NCBI GenBank assembly: GCA_034509425.1
Contig: JAVTVJ010001776.1
Location: forward strand, 20,138 to 84,137
DNA length: 64,000 bases
Direction of reading: 5' to 3'
Origin: Eopsaltria australis
Lineage: Eukaryota > Chordata > Aves > Passeriformes > Petroicidae
In this document: positions 25,307-36,529 of the stretch, in pieces
Layout: each line of letters begins with the position of its first letter
How positions within the stretch are numbered: the stretch's first letter is position 1
Notes under the pieces: model-generated
What the model was told of the DNA's origin: nothing
Database searches by the model: none
What the model saw: only the letters and a program-made list of their open reading frames with translations
Translations under genes and position numbers: made by a program

Positions 25307-26928
25307 TAGTGGTTTCAGTTCGCCTATTCAGGTTTGTGGCTAAATGCCAGCACACTTACCCAAATTTACTTGATTGTTTGCTGTAAGATGAGGATTAGGA
25401 GTAGGCAAAGCAGGCTCAAACTTTATAAAGCACAAAGAAACTTCATTAATATACCTAAGACAAAGGGAAAGAGCAAAAAAACCAAGAAAAACCAGAACAA
25501 ACTCTTCAGACCACCCCTCCTTCCCCCCCCTCTCTATTTCATTCTCCCTGACAACACACAAGACAACACTTCGACCTCCAGTCAGTTTACCACATTTCAA
25601 ATAGCTCTTGTTCCAGTTCATTTAGGAAGAGAAGTTTCTTTTACTTACACCATGGATCTTCTGTAAGAAAAATACAGTTTTTATGGGTCTTCTGCCTTAC
25701 CATTAGCTGCAGCCCGGAGCAAAGACCAGCTTAATGGTGTGTCCCTCCCACACCAGTAGCCTTCCCACAGCCACTATGGTGGGTTATGAACAGTCCACAG
25801 GGTACCTGTTCTAAGGATGTACAGTTCAATTGCAGCAACAAAGAAAATCCCTTCTTCTGTGCTTAGCAACACAGGTTCTCCTGACAACTCAGGTTCTCTA
25901 GCATTCCCCCCGGGACCAGGGCTCTGGGTCACAGCCTCTCCTCTCTCTTGGTTCTAGTTTCTCATCAGGCTGTACTTTTTCAGCACCTACTTGTCTTTAC
26001 CCAGCTATTTCAGTTCATTGGCTGCAATAAGAACCTCACATCCCCCTTTTGGATTATATCTTCATATATTACAGGGAATTTCTTAGCTCAGTCTCCAACC
26101 ATGGTTCTCCAAAAGATTTTTCAGCTTTACTCTTGAAGCACTTCTCATGCACCTCCCTGTAGGTATCAGTTCTGCTTTCTTCACTGACTGTAAAGTCTCT
26201 ATGTTGCATTTATGTAGATGTCCTCACTCGCTCCTCTCTCTGCAAGGAAGGATGGGTGTCTGTGAGTTTAGTCCAGGCATGAACAGAGTTAATCTCTGTC
26301 TCTCTCTCTCTGGCAGTGTGTTGATCATGTGCTCCCTGCCGGGCTGTTTGAACAAGTCCGAGCTGGATGCCAGAAGCTCTCAGAGTCTCTGTGCCTGGTT
26401 CAGCGGAGCTGGCTCGGCCTGCTGGGGCCACCTGGGCCTGGGGTGACAGGGCAGGGCCTGGCCTGAGCTGGATGGAGTCTGGCCTGGTCCTTGCCTGGCC
26501 CGGAGCAGGGGCCTTGCCTTGTTTCGTGTAGCTGACACACCGGCTTGAGCTGTATCTGCTGAAAATTCCAGCCGTTTTCCTCCCCCATTCCCGGCTGCAG
26601 TGGCACGGCTGCCATAAACCTCCCTTCCCCCCACCCCCTCCCTCCTTTGGAAGGAGTGGGGGGGGGGCTGGGGCCTTACCAGTGAAAGAAGCAGGGAGAT
26701 GCTCCTCTCTACACAGCAGCAGATAAAAAGAGGAAGAGGCTCAGAGGGTCTCTGCTTATATATGGTTTTTTCCCCAAAGGCGGATCAACTTTTTAATTGG
26801 TTCACCTACATATCAATCCTTAAAACTACCTGATTATTGGCTCTCTCTCTCCCAGGAAGGAAGTTATATTCCTTCCTGCAGCATTGGTCACTTCCTAGAT
26901 TTTGACCCCTCCTGCCTAACCCAGGACA
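25307..26928 (-). repeat. Solo LTR family A, antisense, duplication CATAG
   Basis: 1622-bp element. The plus strand starts TGTAGTGG and ends CCAGGACA, with CATAG at 25302-25306 and 26929-26933. It is the best-bounded full-length copy of family A in the window. Unusually long for an LTR; no internal retroviral reading frame is seen. Inserted in the left arm of the zinc-finger palindrome. Confidence 0.85.
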
Positions 26929-26933
26929 CATAG

Positions 26934-27469
26934 TTGTGGTGTTCCTTGGTCTATCTGGCCTTAACTGCTCTAAATTCTTTGTTTTGTGGCTAATTGGCTT
27001 TTTCTTGCCAATTGCTCATTAGTACTACAATTATCTATCTCTGAAACCATACACCTGGTGAGTTTTTTTTCTCTCCTTTTGTCTAGTCAGCATTTAAGCA
27101 ACTAGTTAACCATATACAGGCCATTACATTATAGAAAAAAAAGTTATTCATATCAGGTTATATATATGTATCAAAAGTTATGATTCAGGTTATGTAAGTA
27201 TATGGTTATATAGGTATAAAATCTATGATTCAGGCTAAATAAGAAAAAACTATAAATCTGGATATATAAGTATAAAAAGATATGGTTCAGGTTATATTGA
27301 TAAGAAGTCATGATTTAGGCTATATTGATACTAGGTTACATAGATATCTTATAACTCAAGCTAAATATGCACCTTGAAACTGTAATTTAGGTTATATAGG
27401 CATCACGCTCCTCTTCTTTCATCCCTCCTCCTTCTCCTACTTCCATCCCTTCTCACTCTCCTTCTTCAT
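26934..27469. repeat. AT-rich degenerate minisatellite and pyrimidine-rich edge
   Basis: From about 27130 to 27400 the motif TATGATTCAGGTTATATAAG recurs imperfectly every 45-55 bases. 27400-27510 is a CTCCTTC-rich tract. No gene. Confidence 0.5.
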
Positions 27470-27809
27470 CTTCATCCCTCCTCTTTCATCCTTCCTCCTC
27501 CTCCCCCACGACCAGCGACACCCTCAGTGCTGTTCCCTGAACCCCTCGCGGCCCATGGGAGGAGCAGGGATGGAGCCAGGACAGGTCGGGATGGACAGTG
27601 TGGGGCTCTCGGCTGCTCCCACCCACTCGGGGTGGGGGGAACCTGGCCCAGGGAAAAGGAGAGGGAAACTGGGAAAACTGGGGGCTGCACATCCAAACTG
27701 GAGCTTGGTGGGGACCCTGGGTGGAGACTTCCAGCGCTTGGGGCTCCTCTTGGGAGCCTGGAGATCTGGGAGAGGAGAACGCAGAGAGGGGTGGGGGATC
27801 CCAGGATCA

Positions 27810-28222
27810 CTGGGAGTGACTGGTTTGAATTGGGGGTGACTGGAACATTAGTGGGGCAACTGGGAGTGACTGGGAATGACTACAGACATGCTGAGAGCAA
27901 TCGGGATATACTGGGAGTACCTGTAACCCTACTGGGGTGACTGGAACCACACTGGGAGCAATGGGGACCATGCTGCTGGGGAGAACTGGGAGCATGCTGG
28001 GGGCATCTGGGAGAGAGTGGGAGTGGCTGGGTCTACACTGGGGGCAACTGGACATGACTGGGACCATGCTGGGAGGGTCTGGGATCACATGGGGATTGAC
28101 TGGGACTATACTAGGAACAACTCGGTTCAAGTGGGAATACACTTGGAGGAACAGGGAGCAACTGGAACCATGCTGGGAGCAACTGGGTTCCTACTGAGAT
28201 CAAAGTGGGAGCAGCTGGGACC
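27810..28222. repeat. Minisatellite of ~26-30 bp units (CTGGGAGCAACTGGG), left side
   Basis: Degenerate units such as ACTGGGAGCAACTGGGACC repeat up to 28222, where the strand bias flips. The order of variant units is mirrored on the right side, so this is an inverted duplication of an existing array rather than chance repeats. Confidence 0.75.
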
Positions 28223-28265
28223 AGTCACTCACAGCATGGTTACAGTCACCCCCAGTATGACCCCA

Positions 28266-28765
28266 TGTTACCTTTTTCCACACCTGAGATAATTTTAGTA
28301 AGGAGGTAATATAATAGGGGATCTTTATTTGAAGGCCTTCAGGGGCAGTTATGGAAAGGTGTCCACAAAAGCCCAGCCCCTCCCAGGGGTGGGTACATAT
28401 TTATAGCTTTTAGGAAATTAGCATAATTCATAAAAAGCACCAATTAGGAGGACAAGTGGTGATGCAATTCTCACCCCTTCTCTGCAGTGCCCCCCCCAGC
28501 ACTGGCTGTGCTTTGTCCATGAAAGGCATCTTGAAGAGTTGTTCTCAACGTTGGTTCCCAGGAAGAACCAAGACAGCACTGGGGCCTTGTACCCCCTGGG
28601 GCTTGGAACTCTGGAATTTGTTTTGTGTTTCTGCCCAGGGAAAGGCCATGGAAAAGTACAGGGAGGAAAACCAGTTCTTAATATGGTAGGTTCCAGAGCG
28701 ACAAATACATGTGTGAAGAATACAGAGAACATAGAAAAGAAAAAAGGCAAAACCCAAACACCATC
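28266..28765 (-). repeat. LTR-B copy 1, antisense
   Basis: A 500-bp element shared with 38991-39531 and 55621-56138. All have AGCAAGGAGGTAATNTA near one end, a minus-strand AATAAAGATCCCC (R region) and a TGATG-type start on the minus strand. Inserted almost exactly at the palindrome centre. Confidence 0.75.
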
Positions 28766-29922
28766 ACCCAGTCACTCCCAGGTACTCCCAGTATTATTCC
28801 AGTCATGCTCAGAGTGACTCCCTTTCATTCCCAGTGTGGGCTTAGTTGCTCCCAGTCACCTCCAGTATGGTGCCAGTCACAGCCATCACCTCTCCAGTCA
28901 CTCCCAGTCTGATTCCAATATGATCCCAGTCATTCTCAGATACTCCTAGTACTATTGCAGTCACTCCCATTATGATCCCAGACAGTTCCAACAGGATCCA
29001 GGTATAACCCTGGCATGAGCACAGCTGCTCCTGTTACCATCCAACATGGTTCCAGCTGCTTCTTTTTACCCCCACTGTGGTTTTGGTCCCTGCCAGTGTA
29101 TCCCAGTTCCTCCCAGCATGTTCCCAGTCATTCCCAGTTGCCCTCAGTTGCTTCCAGCCTGATTCCAGTTGCTCACAGTCACTCCCAGTCACCTTCGGTG
29201 CAGTCCCAGTTGCTGCCAGCATGATCCAGTATGATCCCAGTGTCCACCAGCATGGCTCTAGTTGTTCCCTATACTTCCCAGTGTGATCCCAGTCACACCC
29301 AGTTGCCCCCAGTGTAGACCCAGCCACTCCCACTCTCTTCCAGATGCCCCCAGCATGCTCCCAGTTGTCCCCAGCATGGTGCCCGTTGTTCCCAGTGTGG
29401 TTCCAGTCCCACCAGTATGACTACAGACACTCCCAGTATATCCCAGTTGCTCTCAGCATGTCTGTAGTCATTCCCAGTCACTCCCAGTTGCCCCAGTAAG
29501 GTTCCAGTTATCCCAGTACAGCCCAGTTACCCACAGTGATGGCACTCCTGGGTTCCCCCACCCCTCTATGTGTTCCCCCCTCCCAGATCTCCAGGCTCCC
29601 GAGAGGAGCCCTAAGCGCTGGAAGTCTCCACCCATGGTCCCCACCAAGCTCCAGTTTGGATGTGCAGCCCCCAGTTTTCCCAGTTTCCCTCTCCTTTTCC
29701 CTGGGCCAGGTTCCCCCCACCCCGAGTGGGTGGGAGCAGCCGAGAGCCCTGCACTGCCCATCCCGACCTGTCCTGGCTCCATCCCTGCTCCTCCCATGGG
29801 CTGCGAGGGGTTTGAGGAACAGCACTGAGGGTGTCGCTGGTCCTGGGGGAGGAGGAAGGATGGAAGAGGAGGGATGAAGGAGAGTGAGAAGGGATGGAAG
29901 TAGGAGAAGGAGGTGGAATTAG

Positions 29923-29970
29923 GGAGGAGGAGGAGGAGGAGGAGGAAGAGGGGGAGGAGGAGGAGGAGGA
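29923..29970. repeat. (GGA)n purine tract
   Basis: A run of GGA triplets with small interruptions, followed by more purine-rich sequence. Simple repeat. Confidence 0.85.
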
Positions 29971-30149
29971 GGGATGGAAGAGGAGGGAGAAAGGAGGTTC
30001 AAGAAAAGGAGAAGGAACCACGAGGTCGAGTGCTCCCTGAATTTGCAGTCCCTCCACCTGTGGGATCATCACTCCCCCCATCCCACAAGTGACCAGGGAG
30101 GGGGAGCTCAGCCCACATATCCTGGGGGGTCCCTGGGTCGAGTTTTTTT

Positions 30150-30345
30150 TTTGGGAGGGGGGATGATTGGAGTGTTCATCAATCTCTGCAGGGCTCTTTG
30201 CAGAAAAGACAACAAACATCGCACCAATAATAAGAACAAAAATGCAACAAGCAAGATGACACTTCTCTTTTTCAACAGATCTTTGAACCATCCCGTGATG
30301 CCCCAGCCACTAAACCATGTATCAAACCCACTAACTGTTTTTCTC
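30150..30345 (-). pseudogene. env: Fragment of a retroviral Env transmembrane subunit
   Basis: On the minus strand a short frame encodes a WFSGWGITGWFKDLL-like membrane-proximal segment and a strongly hydrophobic anchor (VILLVAFLFLLLV) followed by a basic tail. The layout matches the alpharetrovirus-like Env ends of this window (GLTGWVK then an anchor). It lies between duplicated zinc-finger flank and a lone zinc finger, so an ERV piece has been captured there. No LTR border could be defined. Confidence 0.55.
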
Positions 30346-30347
30346 AA

Positions 30348-30469
30348 CCGGGAAGAGAAGCCCTGCTTGTGTCCCAAGTGCGGGAAGAGCTTCATGCGCT
30401 GCTCCAACTCCATCCCCCATCAGAGGACCCACGTTGGGCAGAGCCCTGGTGTCCCACATTCCCGGTGAT
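30348..30469 (+). pseudogene. Lone C2H2 zinc-finger remnant
   Basis: Encodes one finger with both Cys and both His (CPKCGKSF...HQRTH) preceded by EEKPC and ending in a stop after a short tail. With the duplicated 5' flank just upstream (29975-30160) it looks like what is left of a second, plus-strand copy of the zinc-finger gene at 23-24 kb. Too short to be a working gene. Confidence 0.65.
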
Positions 30470-30670
30470 CCACATTGGGAAGACACCTGCCTGGTGATCT
30501 CCATGTCCTCCTGATTCCCTGTAGCCACCTGGACAAACATAAGAGCAGGGACATCCATCAGTACTCTGATTGAAATAGGAAATTCATTGGGAAGAGCTGA
30601 TTTGTTGACTGTACGTCCCAAAAAATCTCACCTGCTCTGTCCAATTGATTCTTCTGGTGGCATCAAGCAA

Positions 30671-30712
30671 CGCTGGATGATCTTGGAGGTCTTTTCCAAC
30701 CTAAATGATTTC
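30671..30712 (+). mobile_element. CR1 LINE 3' tail
   Basis: GCTGGATGATCTTGGAGG followed by TCTTTTCCAACCTAAATGA is the typical CR1 3' end. A short remnant just outside the ERV-2 insertion. Confidence 0.75.
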
Positions 30713-30768
30713 CATCTTCATCCTGTCAAAACAACCAAAATTGTGGTAAAAATAAAAAAATTAAAGAG

Positions 30769-31291
30769 TGTAGAGGAATGGCTTGCCTCTTGAGGGCATG
30801 ATTTTGTTGCATCCCAAGAAAATCTTCCCAAGAATGGTATATAGAGTTCACAGCATAAATATAACAATAGGCTCTTTAGTATAAACTAACAATAGGCCCC
30901 TTGAATAGAATAATAGGCTCTTTGGATCGCTTGTCCTTGGTCCTTGAGAAGTAGATACAGAAAGTATCATCCTGTTGCTTCAGCTAGCAGGAAAATGCTA
31001 TCCCGATGATTCAGCTATCCTTAATACAGAAGTTGCCAAAATGACTTAATTGCAGAACTTGCTACTTAAGACCAATCATATAACAGAAAGATGCCTGTGA
31101 ACAAGACCTATTAACCAATCATATAGTAAAGAAGAGCGCGCGGACAAAGCATACTAACCAATCAGACAATGTGTGATCAAACATGTAATGTTAACAATAA
31201 TGTATAAAAATGTAGAGAAATAAGCAATAAACGGAACAAGCTGCTAACTCATACTGAGTCGTCTCTTGATTCCTGAAGCCCGTCTCCTACA
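30769..31291 (+). repeat. ERV-2 5' LTR
   Basis: 523 bp, TGTAGAGG to TCCTACA. TATAAAAA at 31203-31210 and AATAAA at 31226-31231 imply a very short R region, as in alpharetroviruses. Two CCAATCA boxes lie upstream (around 31073-31160). It differs from the 3' LTR by point changes and by an 18-bp segment near the end that the 3' copy lacks. Confidence 0.95.
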
Positions 31292-31293
31292 AC

Positions 31294-31311
31294 TGGTGAC
31301 CCCGACGTGAT
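31294..31311 (+). promoter_or_regulatory. ERV-2 primer-binding site, tRNA-Trp type
   Basis: TGGTGACCCCGACGTGAT lies two bases after the LTR. This is the tRNA-Trp-complementary PBS known from avian alpharetroviruses, and it fixes the provirus group independently of the proteins. Confidence 0.9.
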
Positions 31312-33067
31312 AAGGGAGCCGTGGTGCCTCAAAGCAGCAAGCCGGAGAGCACGGATCCAAGCAGCAAAAGAGGATCATATTGATCGGGAGGAAGCTGCTG
31401 AGGAGAAAAGGCGACGGACGGCGCTGAAACAAAAGGGAGGAACTGGCCAGCTCCCCAGAGTGCCGGTAAGACTGCTATCTTGGGTTATGGATATGGATAG
31501 AGAAGTGGCACTAGCTCTGCTGATGGAATTTCTTGCTAAGCAACAAGCCAGCGTTGGAACACGGTATAAAGACTCCACAACCTGTTAAGAGCTGTAAAGT
31601 AGGTATGTATTTTATTCAGCACCGGACACAGGGGGAGAGCATCCTCCCAAATCCTGCGTACCTTTTACAGCTTCTAATTACCTATTTATCTACAAAAAGC
31701 ATGCATATTCCATAACGCCTATACATATTTATTACCTGACCCCACCTGTTCTCCGCTTCGTATGTAAATTAGTTGCGCCTGCTCAATCCGTCCCTTTTAT
31801 TGAGTTGGTGGTCTTAATTTCAGTCTGGGGGCTTGAAAGGATGAAGTAAGAGAGGTCTACCTCTTCATGAATTTTTGACCCCACAAGTTTTGGACATGCG
31901 TGTTCTTTCTTTACCGTGGTGTCCCCCTTTTATCAAGCTCAGCAACATTTTGATAGATGCCAGATATCTTTTGAAGGGCCCCCTTATCTCTTCAGCCTTC
32001 CCTCTGTCCTTGGAGAACAGGATAACGAATCATATTGTCTCATCTGCTCTAAGTTCCCTTTTTAACTCTTAAATCCCCTGTTTCAGCGTGAGCACTAAAA
32101 AGCTCCATGAGCTGTATAAGTGGGCAAGGGACAAAGACTTTAAGAAATAGCCCACCAAAGTTTTTAGTAGAATAGAGTGGAGGAGGGTTGGTGGCGCCCT
32201 GTGGGATACCACGATTGAAGGCAGTAAGACTGCAAAAGAGATTACAGTGCCAATACTAAAAAATGCTGATGAAATACTTGCTCAGACTGAGACAGTAACT
32301 AAATCTGGCAACTCTGGAAAATACAAAGTGGCGTAACACCCTCTACTTCCAAAATTAAAACAACAAGAAACAAGGGTTCACGGTACCGACGACCAGCTGC
32401 TATTAATTCTAAGTCAGATACCGATGATTGTGAAACAGGGACAGTGCTCGATGAAAGACCTAACAAACCCCATGAACCTCAGATCAAAGAAAGGTCCGTT
32501 ATAAGACTTAACGAGCCTGCCGAAGATAAAAACACATTGAACAAAGAGCGAGATCAACTAAGAGCAAAAATGAGTAAAATCAAACCGAAATTGCCACAGA
32601 CACGGCGGGAAGGCAGGCCTAGATGCCAGCCACTTAAACCAGTCACCCGAGACCAACCACCCAAGTCAGCCGCCCGATACCAACCACCCGAATCAGATAG
32701 AGCAGCCCTACAATCGAATTCGCTTCCACAGTCCACCAAGGAAGAAGAAACAAAAAGTAATCTACTAGAAAACTTACTATGGGATGTGTTTAAAAAGTTA
32801 GAGAGCCCTAGCAGCCTGCGAACTTCCGATGGCGGTCACCCAGCCCCCCTTGCCACGGTTTCAAATTCTCCCCACAACCGCTGGAACCAGCAGCGGCTCC
32901 TGCCCTCGACTCTGACAGTATCTCAACAGAGATACCGGGGGCGAGAGGTTACAAAGACCGCGCGGCTGCCCATCCCTAGAGCCGGCAGCCGTAAGGACCA
33001 TGGCATGGCAACAACCACGGCTTTTCTGCGTGCCAGGCGGGCAGCGAGAAACCTCTTTTTCCAGTAA
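31312..33067 (+). pseudogene. gag: ERV-2 gag remnant (matrix and adjoining spacer only)
   Basis: Leader and N-terminal Gag: a possible start at the ATG at 31488 leads into an acidic/hydrophobic matrix-like helix (VALALLMEFLAKQQ). An antisense solo LTR interrupts it at 31583-32085. Homology resumes as KKLHELYKWARDKD, broken by stops near 32149 and 32336. An open frame at 32444-33067 then encodes a Lys/Glu-rich, coiled-coil-like stretch and a Pro-rich spacer. No capsid major homology region or zinc knuckle is present, so Gag ends before capsid. Non-functional. Confidence 0.65.
31583..32085 (-). repeat. Antisense solo LTR inserted in ERV-2 gag
   Basis: The minus strand runs from TGAAACAGG to CTCTTAACA (503 bp), with AATAAA at 31616-31611. 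It has intact TG/CA ends and sits within gag homology. I could not find matching target duplications (CAACC on one side, GCGTG on the other). It shares no obvious sequence with the other LTRs in the window and must postdate ERV-2. Confidence 0.75.
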
Positions 33068-34782
33068 CGACTAAGTAACAACAGTTTTGCCTAACCACTG
33101 GGACCACGCGCAACAGCGTAGCAACGCCAATCTTCCCCAGATCAGCAGGGTGGAAGCGGTGGCGGCACTGCCCACACTGTTCTTTTACTCCTGTAATTGA
33201 CTTTCCCGTATCCTACCTCAGAAACTACAAAATATAAAGAAGTATAACTAAAAGTTTTCCCCATGGATTCACAACTCACCCTCCCCCCCATCCCCCCTCT
33301 CTCATGTTTTCGAGGTGGGGGGACGACGCAGGGTTCAGAGCAGAGCAGAACAAGGAAGTTTAGGCGAAATGTCAACTGAGTGGTGAACTAAGTTTAAACA
33401 AGTGGTAATCTAGATTTATAAAAACATAACAAGTTGCCTTTCAGGGCAAGGGAGTTTGGGCAAAATGTAAACTGAATAATAAACTAGGTTCATCACCCCT
33501 GATGTATTAACAGCTATAAATATGTTGTTAAAGTTTAAATACTATTTTTATTAAGTTCTATTACAGTTAAGTATTACGACTAGGTTCTATAAAAGTTAAC
33601 TACAGTTACGCATAACTATGTGTGTTATAAAGATTAGGTTCTGTTAAGATTACATACGTACAGTCATGCATATGCATTCTTTTAATTATCATGTTCATGG
33701 TACCATGGTCTTTTTAGTTAAAGGTAGTTGACAATGTCTGTTACTTTACAGTCTGCACAACCTGTATTATGTTTATGTAACTGTCTCCATGATCCATTCA
33801 GCTTTAAGTAACCTTCCTAGTTGCTGTTTCTAACAGCGTTCTCATAAGATCTGTGTTAGGGAAGTGCCTCCAGTTAGACTCCTGGCTCTGGCCAAGCCTG
33901 GACTTTCCCTGGTCAAACATCTACCAACAGACCCAGGTGTTTCTGCATCCAAATCATACTTAAGTCAGGTTTGACTTAATAATTTGAGTTTATATGAGCT
34001 GCACCCCTTTTGAGGTGGACTTGGGGACCTCGCCCGGGAGAGATTCCCCTGCCCCCACTGAAACAAGGTGCCAGCTATTTACAGACCCTGGCTGTTGGTA
34101 TAGTATTCCAAAATTCAATACAGTATTACTCTGATTAATAACCTTCAGAGGCAAAGCAATTGAGACTACTTTGCTGAACTGTTGAGTAATGGAAAATCAC
34201 AAGATAACATAGATCACTTAAAATGTTTAACACATGAGTGTTAGAAATATTCTTACATCTAGTTATGAGTATTTCTTACTTACTACACTACCTGTGACAG
34301 ATGGCTAGTAATACCAAAGACAAACTTACGTTAATTAAAACAAAACAGAGAATTATAAGGTTACGCTATGTGTGTTATGAGTATTGTGGTTTGACCATAC
34401 AGATTATTGTTTATATTTTCTGTTTATATGATAGCGCATCCTGTGTTTGAAATGGTATAAAGAGAATTTTCACTACGTAGTAGAAGGCAGTAGCCAGAAG
34501 GCAGTAGCCATAGCAAGAGTCATAGAAGTAGTCTTAGGATAATAGTGTAATATGTAATAGTCTCTGTCTTTCTAATGAAAGACCAGCCTTTATCAGAATT
34601 GAATTTCATAAACAGCATAATTGGACATTTTAGACTAATGTTATAAGCACCTCTAAGTGGTTTAAGTGTCAAAATAAGAATGATTATTGTAAAGGTAGTT
34701 TAAGAGTAAAAGCAAGAGGCAACAAATTTGCTATTTAGAACAATGATACAACCAAAGAATTTCCCCCAAGGTATTTCTTAAT
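33068..34782. other. AT-rich unassigned segment replacing capsid to reverse transcriptase
   Basis: About 1.7 kb between gag spacer and RNase H with no retroviral coding similarity that I can see. Mostly AT-rich with many GTTAAGT/TTAAGTT-like words. 34440-34600 has a TATAAAG and a twice-repeated GAAGGCAGTAGCCA, which is LTR-promoter-like. It could be a separate insertion or decayed non-coding DNA; ends and duplications were not found. Confidence 0.4.
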
Positions 34783-36187
34783 TTGCAGAAACTAGACATG
34801 GCAAAGAATTTCTGTAAGGGTTTACAAAGGACCTTGTTATATTATTACACAATGGCAAAAGAAAAAGGGGGGAGACTGTCAGCTCTTTCTACTCAAGTGG
34901 GTATTTACCTCCATGCAACCGAAGCGCAATTTAACCACTCGGATGGAGCAAATCGGAGAAATCATCAAGAAAAGCAGAGATCAAATTGTGGCAATTGCAG
35001 GACAGGAACCCAACGTAATACATGTGCCTATGAGCAAAGCAGACCTGGAGTGGTTGCTGCGTCATTCCTTTCTGCTACAAATGGCGTTGCTTGGATATGA
35101 AGGACAAGTATCCACAGAGTTTCCAAAAGGAAAGGACATATACATGTTGAAGAATTGCAGCTGGGTGTGCCTGCCTAAACACTCCCCAAAACCGTTGAAA
35201 GAAGGACTAACAGTATATACAGATGCGGGAAAAACATCCCGAAAAGCAGCAATTGTGTGGAGCCCAGAAGGCCGATGGCATCAGCACATCCTAGAAGCAG
35301 AACCAAGAGACAGCTTACAGATCCTCGAGCTAGCAGCAGTGTGTTGGGCTATGACCCGGTGGTCTCAACAGGAGATAAACATAGTGACAGATTCGCTGTA
35401 TGTAGCTGGAGTAGCACAGAGGATTGAAGATGCAACAATCAGAGAGACACAAAATGAACGTTTACTCCGACTTTTCCAACAACTGCAATAAGCCACACAT
35501 CTTCGCACAGCTGCCTATTGTGTTATTCATGTCAGAAGTCATAAATTCAAAGAAGGACTTGGTTTAGGAAATCATTTAGTTGATCAACTCGTTTGTTGAG
35601 TGCAACCAAAGACTCCACTAAATCAGTTTGAAGCTGCCCACATAGCCCATGATCAGTTCCATCATAATGCAAAAGGACTGCAGCGTCAATTCTCACTCTC
35701 GCTGTCTGAGGCACAAGGCACAGTGCAAACCTGTCCTCAATGTAGCCATCGGGGCCCTGGACTACGCGTGGGGGTCAACCCTAAGGGTGTAAAAGCTTTA
35801 GAATTATGGCAAATGGACGTTACTCACGTAGCGGGATTTGGGAGATTGAAATACGTGCATGTCACCATAGACACTTACTCGAAATATGTGTGGGCCACAG
35901 CTCAAACGGGAAAGAAGCTTGCATGTTAAGAGACATTTAACACAGTGCTTTACTATCATGGGGGCCCCCGAGCAGATCAAAACAGATAATGGACCAGCCT
36001 ATGCTAGTGAAAGCACAAGGAAGAGTATGCAGCTTTGGGATATAAAACACATCAGAGGTTTGCCCAATTCCCCAACAGGGCAAGCGGTGGTAGAACATGT
36101 CAACTGCACTCTAAAAGGATATCTTGAGAAATTCCCTGCAATACAGGATCCAAAAGAAAAATTAGATAAAACACTGTATTGAATCAC
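34783..36187 (+). pseudogene. pol: ERV-2 pol remnant (connection, RNase H, integrase)
   Basis: 34913-35491 holds the connection domain and RNase H, with the catalytic acidic residues in YTDAG, LELAA and TDSLYVAG; a stop at 35489-35491 precedes the last RNase H helix. Integrase at 35600-36182 shows the zinc-binding part (HDQFHHN and CPQC), the core (MDVTHV, KTDNGPAY and VVEH) and a frameshift near 35890-35930. The C-terminal domain is lost after 36182. Reverse transcriptase is absent. The integrase resembles that of ERV-1, consistent with related class II lineages. Confidence 0.85.
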
Positions 36188-36449
36188 TTATGTGTGTTTG
36201 GTGACAATAGAGAATGCCCAAGCAGAGTTCATAACATGTGTGTAAACAGGGCAATATCAACTCCAGAGTTACAGGTTCATTACAGAGATCCAAAAACAGG
36301 GATTTTGGGAAGTCCAGGAAAAGTATTATTTCATGGTCATCGCTATATGGGTGTTGATACTCCCACAGGTCCATCATAGGTGCCTAGTAAATGGACCCGC
36401 ACCTCAGCCCAGCATACACAGAGTCATTGAGTATTGATACAGCTCAATG

Positions 36450-36529
36450 AGAAGAGAAGAGAAGAGAAGAGAAGAGAAGAGAAGAGAAGAGAAGAGAAGA
36501 GAAGAGAAGAGAAGAGAAGAGAAGAGAAG
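36450..36529. repeat. (GAGAA)n microsatellite
   Basis: Sixteen near-perfect AGAGA/GAAGA five-base units within the provirus between integrase and env. It gives rise to misleading Arg/Glu-repeat frames on one strand and Ser/Leu-repeat frames on the other. Confidence 0.95.

Larger units (their letters stand above)
24755..28222. repeat. Left arm of large imperfect palindrome
   Basis: Blocks here reappear in reverse complement between 28223 and 30160: the zinc-finger 5' flank (24755-24960 with 29975-30160), a block at 27470-27800 (with 29536-29880), and G-rich short repeats at 27810-28222 (with 28780-29530). The arm is lengthened by LTR-A (25307-26928) and AT-rich sequence (26934-27400) that have no partner on the right. 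Confidence 0.75.
28223..30160. repeat. Right arm of large imperfect palindrome
   Basis: Reverse complement of 24755-28222. It includes the CCCAGT-rich minisatellite (28223-28265 and 28766-29530), a block at 29536-29880 nearly identical to 27470-27800, and the zinc-finger 5' flank at 29975-30160. It is interrupted 44 bases from the centre by LTR-B. The long mirrored open frames (about 112 codons) at 27472-27810 and 29536-29877 reflect the shared sequence and not a known protein. Confidence 0.75.

Noticed and set aside
27472..29877. Mirrored ~112-codon frames as a duplicated host gene
   Set aside because: They are the two arms of the palindrome; the frame is Pro/Ser-rich, lacks recognisable domains and has a purine-rich microsatellite at its end.
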